Shown piece after piece: positions 46,473-53,604 of a stretch of DNA of 53,604 bases. The translations under genes and the position numbers were made by a program. The stretch comes from an uncultured Alphaproteobacteria bacterium (GTDB lineage Bacteria; Pseudomonadota; Alphaproteobacteria; HIMB59). The notes under the pieces are model-generated. The model was not told where the DNA came from. It was given only the letters and a program-made list of their open reading frames with translations, and did not search any database. Numbering within the stretch: the first letter of the stretch is position 1; every line of letters starts with the position of its first letter. The stretch is taken from the NCBI GenBank assembly GCA_902616855.1, contig CACMUL010000008.1:1-53604 (forward strand), given 5' to 3'.

Positions 46473-46997
46473 TTATCCTATCTTTATTCTGTTATCAGTT
46501 AAAAAAACGTAAGGGGGAACAGGTAAGTTAGTCGGAGCTGGTCCTTTTCTTATCCTGCCAGAAGTATCATAATGAGAACCATGACAAGGGCAAAACCATC
46601 CGCCATAGTCTCCTTTTGTATCCGAAGCTTTTTGTCCAAGAGGTACACAACCTAAATGAGTACAAACACCTAATACAACTAACCAATTATCTTTTTGAAC
46701 TCTAGCAGAGTCCTCCTCTGCATCTGGTAGTTCCTCTAAAGAAATATTTTTAGCACTGTCAATTTCACTTTTTGTTCGATGCTTTATAAAAACAGGTTTA
46801 CCTCTCCATATTACTGTCAAACTCTGGCCCTCTTCCAAGGGAGATAAATCTATTTCAGTTGATGCCAAGGCTAGAGTATCTTTGCCTGGATTCATGCTTG
46901 ATATAAAAGGAATAAGTAAACTAGCAGCACCAACCCCTCCTAGAGTCATTGCTGATAATTTAATAAAATCTCTTCTTGGTTTTTTACTATCTGACAT
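46473..46997 (-). CDS. petA: Rieske iron-sulfur protein of the bc1 complex
   Basis: This 174-residue protein has a twin-arginine signal (RRDFIK at residues 8-13, followed by a hydrophobic anchor to about residue 34) and the two 2Fe-2S boxes CTHLGC and CPCHGSH. It is exported folded by the Tat system, anchored in the inner membrane, and carries electrons from ubiquinol to cytochrome c1. It is the first gene of the petABC operon and is divergent from trmL across 57 bases. Confidence 0.97.
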   Translation of the reverse strand: MSDSKKPRRDFIKLSAMTLGGVGAASLLIPFISSMNPGKDTLALASTEIDLSPLEEGQSLTVIWRGKPVFIKHRTKSEIDSAKNISLEELPDAEEDSARVQKDNWLVVLGVCTHLGCVPLGQKASDTKGDYGGWFCPCHGSHYDTSGRIRKGPAPTNLPVPPYVFLTDNRIKIG

Positions 46998-47005
46998 TTG
47001 GGTTT

Positions 47006-47021
47006 AAATCTAAGTAGATTT
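47006..47021. repeat. short inverted repeat upstream of petA
   Basis: AAATCT and AGATTT flank a four-base centre (AAGT) in the 57-base gap between petA and the divergent trmL, nine bases from the petA start. It may be an operator or a chance dyad. The half-site AGATTT also occurs in the leader of the transhydrogenase operon at 11604. Confidence 0.3.
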
Positions 47022-47054
47022 TATTAGTAAGATGTAGCATAAGTAGTAGTCATC

Positions 47055-47510
47055 ATGACGCATAAATTTGCAATTTGTCTCTATCAGCCCGATATGCCTC
47101 AAAATCTTGGTGTGATTATCAGAACCGCTGCTTGTTTAGAGTTTCCCCTTCACATAATCAAACCTTTGCCTTTCTCCATGTCAGATAAAAGATTTAAAGG
47201 CGCTGTGATGGATTACATAGACCATTGTGAAATTTTAAATCACGAAAATTGGGATAATTTTTATTTATATTCAAAAAAAAATAACAACAGAATAATCTTA
47301 GCCACTACTAAAACCGACAATAACGTTTACGATTTTAAGTTTGAAGATAATGATATTATTTTATTTGGAAAAGAAACAGCAGGTGTGCCAGAAACAATTC
47401 ATAATACTGTCAATAATAAAATAACAATACCGATAAGCAGCAAAACAAGGTCATTAAATCTTGCAACCTCTGTTGCAATTGTCGTTTCATCTATTAAAGC
47501 TGATTTTTAA
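47055..47510 (+). CDS. trmL: tRNA (cytidine(34)-2'-O)-methyltransferase
   Basis: This 151-residue SPOUT enzyme has the N-terminal YQPDMPQNLGVIIRTAACL, the AVMDYIDHC segment, the SAM-binding trefoil-knot parts LFGKETAGVP and TIPISSKTRSLNLATSVAIV. TrmL methylates the wobble base of tRNA-Leu. The length is typical. It is divergent from petA, and its stop interlocks with that of the CCA-enzyme gene in TTAA. Confidence 0.95.
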   Translation: MTHKFAICLYQPDMPQNLGVIIRTAACLEFPLHIIKPLPFSMSDKRFKGAVMDYIDHCEILNHENWDNFYLYSKKNNNRIILATTKTDNNVYDFKFEDNDIILFGKETAGVPETIHNTVNNKITIPISSKTRSLNLATSVAIVVSSIKADF

Positions 47511-48232
47511 GATAAAAAATCTAAAAATTGCCTCAGCTCATTATTCGCTTTTAAAAAAGTAATGGTATTTTTTGGAAATGGCATCTTGTAGATTTTATTA
47601 AGCTCTTGTGATATTTTTTTTTCTTTTACAAAATCTGTAATGTTTTTTGAGAGTAACATTATAGCTTCCAAATCAGCTGGAAAGGTTTTTGTATTTTCAA
47701 ATAATGAGAGAAACCTGATATATCTTATTGCCCTTAGATAATCTTTTTGAATTTGTACAATTGGGTCAAAAATAAACTTCAAGTAGTTATTTTTAAAATG
47801 CTCAACACCTGAATAAAAATCGAACACCTCCCCAATTAAATTTATGTATATGCTATTAAATGTAAAATCTCTTCTTAAAGAGTCCTCTTTAATACTCAAG
47901 GCATTAGCAATTTTTGAATGTCTTCCAGATGGGGCTACATCTTTTCTAAATGAATTTATCTGGAACTCAAAATCACCTAATTCGAAAGATATACTTTTAT
48001 AAGCTTGATAATATTTTGCACTATCATATTTATCTAAAATTTTATCGACCGTTCGATCATCTAATTCTGGAATAACTACATCAATATCTTTGTTTTCGTG
48101 ATTATCCGATAATAAAGACCTAGTAGCTCCTCCAATAAGATAAATATCCTTTTTTTTAAATGGAAGCATACTGCAAATTTCATCAAAATGAGAAATATTA
48201 GAGATTTCTTCTACTTTTTTTTTTAAATTCAT
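47507..48232 (-). CDS. CCA tRNA nucleotidyltransferase homologue, short form
   Basis: This 241-residue protein has the polymerase-beta-like head of class II CCA enzymes: the GGATRSLL loop (normally GG.VRD.L), the metal pair in KDIDVVI, RRDFTFNSIYI, and LRAIRYIRF, then a neck region with EKKISQELNKI. The C-terminal body, tail and HD domains are absent, whereas alphaproteobacterial CCA enzymes usually exceed 380 residues. Whether it still adds CCA, or is reduced to a specialised role, cannot be told. The only tRNA in the window encodes CCA already. No frameshift is visible; the frame ends cleanly at an interlocked TTAA. Confidence 0.8.
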   Translation of the reverse strand: MNLKKKVEEISNISHFDEICSMLPFKKKDIYLIGGATRSLLSDNHENKDIDVVIPELDDRTVDKILDKYDSAKYYQAYKSISFELGDFEFQINSFRKDVAPSGRHSKIANALSIKEDSLRRDFTFNSIYINLIGEVFDFYSGVEHFKNNYLKFIFDPIVQIQKDYLRAIRYIRFLSLFENTKTFPADLEAIMLLSKNITDFVKEKKISQELNKIYKMPFPKNTITFLKANNELRQFLDFLS

Positions 48233-48235
48233 CTT

Positions 48236-50053
48236 CTAATTTAATTCCATGAGTTCTAGCCATCTTTGCTCTTTATTTTCCAATTCTATTTGGAGAGAGC
48301 CTAATTTTTTAGTTGTGCTAATAAATAACTCATAGTCCTTTTTATAAAGATCTGGTGCCTCTATGATTTTTTCAAAATGAACAATTTCTTCTTTCAAAAG
48401 GTCTATTTGCTTGGGTAAATTATTAAGCTCATATTGTAATTTAAAGGTTAGCTTTTTTTTATGTAAATTTTTTAAATTTATATTTTTCTTTTCAGATTTA
48501 TTTTCATTTTGAGAATAGTTATTAGTATCATTTTCAAGAAGATCTTTGTTTTTTAAGAAGTCATGATAGCCACCATTAAATAACAAAACATCACCATTTC
48601 CTTTGAAAAATAATATTTTATTTACTAATTTGTCTAAAAAATCTCTATTGTGTGAAACAACTACGAGAGTCCCTTTGTAATTTGAAAGTATAGACTCTAC
48701 TAAATCTAAAGTATCAATATCAAGGTCATTAGTAGGCTCATCTAAGATTAAGCCACTTTTAGGATTTGATAAGACTTTTGATAAAAGTAGTCGATTTTTC
48801 ATTCCACCAGATAAACTCCCGACAGGATCATTTGCTTTAGATGGATCAAAATGGAAATCTTTTAAATAACTGCATACATGTCTCTCTTTACCCTGCGTTT
48901 TTAAGTAATCGCCACCAGAGGGGACTAAGACCTTCTTTATTGGTAAATTGTCTTTTAAATCATTTCTTAATTGGTCAAAATAGGAAAACTCTAACTCTTT
49001 TCTTAATTTTAAAGTACCCGATTTTAAATTCAGTTCATTAAGCAAAATTTTTAAAAAAGTTGTTTTTCCAGATCCATTACCTCCCAAAAGACCAATTCTA
49101 TCTTTTTTGCTTATTTTTAAATTAAAGTTTTTTAAAATAAAATTTTTATTATTTTCTTCATAGTAAAATTCTGCATTGTGAAACTCTGCAACATTTTTAA
49201 AATTCTTTGAATTCTCATAAATTTGATTAATTTCAATCTTTTTTGTAGCTTTTTTAAATTCGCTAATATCTTTGTCTAAATTTTCCTTTAAGTCTTTAGC
49301 TTGTTCTAACCTTCTGGTATTTCTTTTAACTCTTGCTTTAACTCCTTTATTAGCCCAATTCACCTCTAAATTAACAAATTGCTTCCTATTTTGTAGTTCT
49401 CTCTCTTCTTGTGATAAAAGAGTATCAGACCAATTATCAAAATCACTATAACCTTTGTAGTTTATTTTTATTTTAGATCGATCTATCCATAATATTTTAT
49501 TAGTAAAGTTTTTTAGAAATTGTCGATCATGACTTACACATAAAATTGCACAATCTAGTTTTTTTAAATAATTTTCTAGCCAAACAATTGTGTCCAAGTC
49601 TAAATGATTAGTTGGTTCATCTAATAGCAAAAGATCAGATGGTTTGATTAAATTTTTGATTAGCCCTACTCTCCTTTTTTGCCCCCCAGATAAATGTTTA
49701 ATTAAACTGTTTTTATCAATACTTAAATTATTGCAAAATATATCTATCTCATAATTATTATCTTGATTTTTGATTACAGATAAAATTTCTTGCTCAACGG
49801 TGTTATTATCATCATTTAAGACAAAATTTTGGTTGAAATAATTTACAGCAAAATTATCAATACTCCATTTTTCACCAGTATCAATATCATGTTGACCTGA
49901 TATGACATTCATTAGGGTTGATTTCCCTGCCCCATTTTTACCAACAAGCGCAATAAAATCTTTTCGATGAATATTTATATCAAGTTCCTTTAAAATTTCT
50001 TTTTTATGATAACTAACTGATCCCTCTTTAAGTGAAAATAAAAGTTGTTTCAT
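48236..50053 (-). CDS. ABC-F family ATPase (Uup type)
   Basis: This 605-residue soluble protein has two ABC ATPase domains. The first shows Walker A GKNGAGKST, signature LSGGQKRRVG and LLLDEPTNHLDLDT; the second shows GGNGSGKTT, LSGGMKNRLL and LILDEPTNDLDIDT. An arginine- and lysine-rich linker lies between them, and a C-terminal coiled coil follows at about residues 515-600, which is the mark of the Uup branch. ABC-F proteins act on ribosomes; Uup is also linked to DNA branch metabolism. It lies three bases downstream of tRNA-side sequence and four upstream of the CCA-enzyme gene. Confidence 0.94.
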   Translation of the reverse strand: MKQLLFSLKEGSVSYHKKEILKELDINIHRKDFIALVGKNGAGKSTLMNVISGQHDIDTGEKWSIDNFAVNYFNQNFVLNDDNNTVEQEILSVIKNQDNNYEIDIFCNNLSIDKNSLIKHLSGGQKRRVGLIKNLIKPSDLLLLDEPTNHLDLDTIVWLENYLKKLDCAILCVSHDRQFLKNFTNKILWIDRSKIKINYKGYSDFDNWSDTLLSQEERELQNRKQFVNLEVNWANKGVKARVKRNTRRLEQAKDLKENLDKDISEFKKATKKIEINQIYENSKNFKNVAEFHNAEFYYEENNKNFILKNFNLKISKKDRIGLLGGNGSGKTTFLKILLNELNLKSGTLKLRKELEFSYFDQLRNDLKDNLPIKKVLVPSGGDYLKTQGKERHVCSYLKDFHFDPSKANDPVGSLSGGMKNRLLLSKVLSNPKSGLILDEPTNDLDIDTLDLVESILSNYKGTLVVVSHNRDFLDKLVNKILFFKGNGDVLLFNGGYHDFLKNKDLLENDTNNYSQNENKSEKKNINLKNLHKKKLTFKLQYELNNLPKQIDLLKEEIVHFEKIIEAPDLYKKDYELFISTTKKLGSLQIELENKEQRWLELMELN

Positions 50054-50078
50054 GTTATTTCAATTTATAGCTTAGATA

Positions 50079-50153
50079 TGGCTGGGGCGGTAGGATTCGA
50101 ACCTACGCATGCCGATACCAAAAACCGGTGCCTTACCGCTTGGCTACGCCCCA
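50079..50153 (-). tRNA. tRNA-Gln (anticodon TTG)
   Basis: Read on the minus strand, the sequence folds as a tRNA: acceptor TGGGGCG pairs with CGCCCCA, the D arm carries AGCCAAGCGGTAAGG, the anticodon loop is TTTTGGT with TTG, and the T arm has GTTCGAATC. The CCA end is encoded. The TGGGGCG acceptor and U1 start are typical of bacterial tRNA-Gln. It is the only RNA gene found in the window. Confidence 0.96.
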
Positions 50154-50169
50154 TCAGGATTTAAAGAAC

Positions 50170-50811
50170 TTATCCGAAATAAGAGGATTTTTCAATTCTA
50201 ACTGAAGGATAAAATTTATTAATCTCCCTAAAAATCGACCTTTCTTTTGCAATTTTCTTGAAAGATACAAAAATTGAAGATCCACTACCACTCATGCCAA
50301 ATTTTAAGAAATCTCTCCTATAATCCAAAAGGAACAGAAATAATTCTTTAAACTCTTTATTTAGCAACATGGATGAACTAGTTAAGTTATTTTGAGATAT
50401 TAGTTGTTTTTTTGCTCCCATATTATGGTTTTTAAAATAATTATAAATTTTTTTAGTTAAATTTTTTTGTGAAGGAAAAATTAAATAAACTTTCCTCCAG
50501 TAATATTTTTTTGCCTTGAGGTATTTATACTGACTTAATCCATCAATTATTTTTGGATATTTATCTTTAAAAATAATTACATCTGAACCAATTAAAGGTG
50601 CATCTTTTTCAAAATTTTTTGAAGTAATTTGATGATATTTATATAGAAATTTTAAAATTGAGGCTGCATTTGAGGATCCGCCTCCTAATCCATAACCAAC
50701 TGGTATTTTTTTATAAACTGAAAATTTTAATTTTGTTTTAGTTTTGTATTTTCTATCAAAAAATAGAATTGATTTTTTTATAATATCATTTTTCTTTTTG
50801 ATTAAAATATT
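50170..50811 (-). pseudogene. ispE: 4-diphosphocytidyl-2-C-methyl-D-erythritol kinase, 5'-truncated
   Basis: The frame is open from 50811 to the stop at 50170 but has no ATG, GTG or TTG before 50421. Its translation contains the GHMP kinase P-loop (PVGYGLGGGSSNAAS), a NDIIKKSILFF helix before it and the C-terminal GMSGSGSSIF, all in the order seen in IspE. The first 60 or so residues, with the AKINL and DGYH motifs, are missing. Upstream is not a frameshifted continuation but the end of a lytic transglycosylase gene. IspE is the fourth step of the methylerythritol phosphate route to isoprenoids and is normally essential, so a genuine loss is unlikely; an inversion or chimeric join is more probable. 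The only conventional start in the frame would encode just the last 83 residues. Confidence 0.8.
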
Positions 50812-51340
50812 TTATATGGTGGTTTAAATACTCCAATGCTCCAGTAGGCCATCCTCTCCCCACTCTTGATCTTACAGTATTATAAATACTAATTTTTTTT
50901 GAGTAATTTTTATTTGAAAATATTTTATTTGATTTAGTGGAGACGGTTTCTTGTAACTTATCTTTTTGAAAGATCTCATCAAAAAGTGGGTATGAATTTT
51001 TTTTTGGTTTTTTTGCCCCATCTGGCATCCTTCTTACTCCCAATTTATAAATCCTTCTAGCTTCGTAATGATCACTATATTCATTCAACCAATCTCGGAG
51101 CTCTAAAAAACTAGAGCGATGTGCTGTTGGATGAAGAAGTTTTAAAGCTTGTACATGACCCATGAGAATTAAATCATCTAGTTTTGCTATATCTTTATCA
51201 CCTTTATCAAAATTTCCATTTCTGTAATCATTAAAAATACTTTTGTAAAGGCCAATATCTTTAGAGCTAAGGGCAAAGATACTCTGTGAGTAAAAAAAAG
51301 TTACAATTAATAAAACTATAATTCTCACTCTATCCACCAA
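50786..51340 (-). pseudogene. soluble lytic murein transglycosylase, 3'-truncated (N-terminal part only)
   Basis: This 184-residue frame has a signal peptide (about residues 5-24) and the N-terminal superhelical repeats of the alphaproteobacterial lytic transglycosylases: LSSKDIGLYKSIFNDY, then LILMGHVQALKLLHPTAHRS, and VGRGWPTGALEYLNHH. The stop follows at the point where family members continue for several hundred residues to the SLT catalytic domain, which is absent. The frame starts at a TTG that overlaps the UDG-like gene's stop by 11 bases. The end of this fragment and the start of the ispE fragment coincide. It cannot cut peptidoglycan by itself. Confidence 0.78.
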
Positions 51341-52007
51341 GCTGCTTTTTAATTTCTTTTAAATCTTCCCAAGCATCTTTCTTAAGTTCTGGATTATTAA
51401 TTAATAAAGACGGCTCATAAAGCACACGGCATTTTTTTGGTACCACGTCATTGGGTGTGTTGAAATCAAACCATTTTCCACGAAGAGACATGGAAGACAA
51501 GTCTGCAGCCAATAACATTTTGATGCAATAATTTGACATAATTATTAAATATTTTGGGTTAATCAATTCAATCAACCGATAATTGATAAGTTGTAAAATT
51601 GAATTCATTTTGTGGTTATTATCAAACTCACTAAGTCCCCTTGGTATATAAGACACTAAGCTTATTTGTTTCCTATCTAATTTTATGGAGGAAAGCATTT
51701 TATCAAATAACTCACCACTTGCTTTATCTATTATCTTTTCATCAGCAATGTCACATTTACCGTAAAAAAATAAAATTTTCGAATTTTTATCACCTTCTAC
51801 AAGATTGATTGGTTGATTAATATTTAATTTTAATAATTCATTTTTTAAAAAATCTTCTATTTGCTCAATACTAGTTGCTTTGCTTGGACTATTGATAATG
51901 TCTATATTTATTTGGTTATCGGAATCATTTTGAGATTTTTTTACTTGAAATTCCTCCAGATTCATCAATTCCAAAAGAATATTTTTTTGGTAGTCTTGGT
52001 TATTCAT
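51330..52007 (-). CDS. uracil-DNA glycosylase family-4-like protein, probably divergent or inactive
   Basis: This 225-residue protein is a distant relative of family 4/5 uracil-DNA glycosylases. Weakly recognisable parts are ILFFYGKCDIADEK (normally VGEAPGADED), GELFDKMLSSIKLDR (normally G.LLD.ML..IGL.R), LINPKYLIIMSNYCIKMLL, and SMSLRGKWFDF. The active-site GEAPG and the later YHP motif are changed to GKCDI and YEP, and the usual four cysteines of the iron-sulfur cluster are not in place. The fold may be kept with another role. Its ATG at 52007 overlaps the ATG of the divergent TPR gene. Confidence 0.68.
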   Translation of the reverse strand: MNNQDYQKNILLELMNLEEFQVKKSQNDSDNQINIDIINSPSKATSIEQIEDFLKNELLKLNINQPINLVEGDKNSKILFFYGKCDIADEKIIDKASGELFDKMLSSIKLDRKQISLVSYIPRGLSEFDNNHKMNSILQLINYRLIELINPKYLIIMSNYCIKMLLAADLSSMSLRGKWFDFNTPNDVVPKKCRVLYEPSLLINNPELKKDAWEDLKEIKKQLGG

Positions 52008-53604
52008 GATTAAAAAATTATCTTTTAGTATATATTTTATATGTTTTTTTGGATTTATTGTATATGCATATGGGTCTCAATTAAAAAATACTTTCGAAAA
52101 TCAACTTCTAAGTTCAATTTATTCTGAATACAATAATGATTATTTAATTTGGGAAAAATTACCAAAATATAATTTTTCAAATGACCATACTTCAACCTTA
52201 CTAAGTAATATTATTATAGGAAATTATACTTTTGATAATATTAGTGAAATTGAAAGTGGGTTTATTCATGAAATTTTTCTTTTTCTTAAGAATCTTGGTG
52301 ATGACAAATGCTTAAATATTCCTGACAAAAAACAAATTTATATTTTTGAAGAGGCTTTACTAAAAAGCATAAATTTTTGGATGACTTTTTGTAATAAACA
52401 CAATGTTCAAAATAATTTAGAAAATTTGAATGAAATTGATAGTCGCTTTACAAATTTAAGATATATCAATACTATTTTTTACTATCATCGTCAAAATGAC
52501 CTCAACAATTTAAATAAAATTAATGAAGAAATAAAATCAAATATAGAAACACTCTCTATCTTCAATTCTAAAGAATTAAATGTTATGGATAGTATTTTCA
52601 ATTATCATAACATTAATTTTCCACTGTCAGATTTTATTCAGTCATCGACTACTTTTAATAATTTGTCTATAGAATTAGATCAAAATTACTTAGTTAAAGA
52701 TTATGAAGACATAATATATCTTCAACTATTTCAAACTAGCAATTATTATTTTTATGCGCGTGAGTACAAAAAAGCACTTGCTTTATTATCTTATTTAATC
52801 GAAATAAATCCAGATAATAGGGATTATTATCTTTATAAAAAAATTTCATTTTTAGCAGAATTAAATCCAAGTAAAGAAATACTAAAATTAATTAAAAATT
52901 TTACCCCAACTGACAAAAATTTTAATTTTTTTAAAAACTACCTTTATATCTCAACTTCATTTGAATTAGACACTGATATGAGTGACTTAGTGTATTTTAT
53001 AAATAATAGCAATCATCAAACTGATTGGATAAACCTAGAGTTATCATTTCTTGTTGCGATGGAAATGTACTTTTTAAATGATAATAGTGGTGCTTTAGAT
53101 TTTATAAACGAGTGTTGCATGAGTATTATAGAAAATTCTGATGATGCAATTCATCTTTTTAAATATGGTATTTTGTTAGAGAGAAATAATGAAATTAAAA
53201 AAGCTGAAGAAATTATCCAAAAAAGTATTGATATATCTAAAAGTTCATATCCTTACATATTAAATTACCTTGCATATTTATGGGTTGAGAATGATAGAAA
53301 ATTAAATCTTGCAGAAACTATGCTTAAAAAGGCAGTAAAAGACTCAAATTATAATGATGGGGCTATACTTGATAGTTTGGGATGGCTTTATTTTAAGAAA
53401 GATAACTTAGATTTGGCAGAAAAATGGATTTATGATGCTTATCAACTTGAACCCTCAGAGCCAGAAATAATAGATCATTTATCCCAAATATATTATGAAT
53501 TAGGCAGATACAAAGAATCAAAATTTTTAGATAATAAAATTATACTATTTCATAAAGATTATTTTAAATACGAGGAAGTTTTAGGCAGAAATGAAAATAA
53601 GTAA
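52006..53604 (+). CDS. tetratricopeptide repeat protein with signal peptide
   Basis: This 532-residue protein has an N-terminal signal peptide (about residues 3-20, IKKLSFSIYFICFFGFIVYA) and a helical body. Clear TPR repeats occupy the last third: AEEIIQKSIDISKSSYPYI, LNLAETMLKKAVKDSNY, GAILDSLGWLYFKKDNLDLA and EPSEPEIIDHLSQIYYELGRY. The DSLGWLYFK and DHLSQIYYELG wording is typical of alphaproteobacterial TPR proteins that precede ispE. It is probably periplasmic or outer-membrane lipid-attached scaffolding. The stop is the last codon of the window. Confidence 0.88.
   Translation: MIKKLSFSIYFICFFGFIVYAYGSQLKNTFENQLLSSIYSEYNNDYLIWEKLPKYNFSNDHTSTLLSNIIIGNYTFDNISEIESGFIHEIFLFLKNLGDDKCLNIPDKKQIYIFEEALLKSINFWMTFCNKHNVQNNLENLNEIDSRFTNLRYINTIFYYHRQNDLNNLNKINEEIKSNIETLSIFNSKELNVMDSIFNYHNINFPLSDFIQSSTTFNNLSIELDQNYLVKDYEDIIYLQLFQTSNYYFYAREYKKALALLSYLIEINPDNRDYYLYKKISFLAELNPSKEILKLIKNFTPTDKNFNFFKNYLYISTSFELDTDMSDLVYFINNSNHQTDWINLELSFLVAMEMYFLNDNSGALDFINECCMSIIENSDDAIHLFKYGILLERNNEIKKAEEIIQKSIDISKSSYPYILNYLAYLWVENDRKLNLAETMLKKAVKDSNYNDGAILDSLGWLYFKKDNLDLAEKWIYDAYQLEPSEPEIIDHLSQIYYELGRYKESKFLDNKIILFHKDYFKYEEVLGRNENK

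Noticed and set aside
50170-50421. A free-standing 83-residue gene starting at ATG 50421
   Set aside because: The same frame continues upstream with clear IspE sequence including the GLGGGSSNAA loop, so the ATG is internal to a truncated ispE.
50786-51340. A simple frameshift splitting ispE, with the missing N-terminus in another frame
   Set aside because: The upstream frame encodes transglycosylase repeats, and no AKINL or DGYH motif was seen in any of the three minus-strand frames.
1-53604. CRISPR arrays, insertion sequences, integrases, prophage or defence islands
   Set aside because: No regularly spaced direct repeats, transposase or integrase motifs, or terminal inverted repeats were seen, and gene composition looks uniform.

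Overview
The window is a gene-dense, strongly AT-rich piece of a streamlined alphaproteobacterial chromosome, most likely from a small-genome marine lineage (SAR11-like or HIMB59/AEGEAN-169-like; the exact clade is inference). The alphaproteobacterial call rests on neighbourhoods: COQ9 divergent from rpsU, split transhydrogenase genes pntAa-pntAb-pntB, uvrC-pgsA-moaD-moaE, ilvE next to a MarR/OmpR/EnvZ regulator set, ybjN-proC and lgt-midA-pgeF, prs-rplY-pth-ychF, and petABC for the bc1 complex. Only two spacers between confident genes exceed 90 bases by more than a few bases, and no mobile element, CRISPR array or prophage gene was seen.

Layout. 1-3.7 kb: 5'-cut beta-hydroxyacid dehydrogenase, bile-acid-symporter-type transporter, unknown membrane protein, DsbA-family oxidoreductase, inositol-monophosphatase-family enzyme. 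3.7-7.7 kb: a probable catabolic operon on the minus strand (aldehyde dehydrogenase, glutamine-synthetase-like ligase, iron alcohol dehydrogenase). 7.8-15 kb: COQ9, S21, transhydrogenase, ABC1/UbiB-type kinase, oligopeptidase, DUF1244. 15-23 kb: pyruvate kinase, aspartate aminotransferase family, UvrB, Ca/Na exchanger, AsmA-like protein. 22.8-30 kb: glutathione synthesis, a lipoprotein with a transglycosylase-like domain, M17 peptidase, HtpG, a 58-residue zinc protein and a LysR regulator. 30-44.5 kb: UvrC, PgsA, MoaD/E, IlvE, two-component system, CsaA, a degenerate TetR-like protein, ProC, YbjN, Lgt, MidA, PgeF, Prs, L25, Pth, YchF. 44.5-50.1 kb: bc1 complex, TrmL, a short CCA-enzyme homologue, Uup. 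50.1-53.6 kb: tRNA-Gln, an ispE fragment, a lytic transglycosylase fragment, a UDG-like protein and a TPR protein that ends on the last base of the window.

Two observations stand out. First, ispE lacks its N-terminal part and the adjacent lytic transglycosylase lacks its catalytic C-terminal part, and both break at the same place (about 50786-50811). That is the signature of a rearrangement or an assembly/amplification chimera. Second, all ten convergent gene pairs meet with a gap of at most 2 bases, and six of them share an interlocked four-base stop (TTAA, CTAA or CTAG), leaving no room for ordinary terminators. No clearly new multi-gene defence or mobile system was found. The most plausible under-described pathway is the gamma-glutamyl-amine-like cluster at 3.7-7.7 kb.
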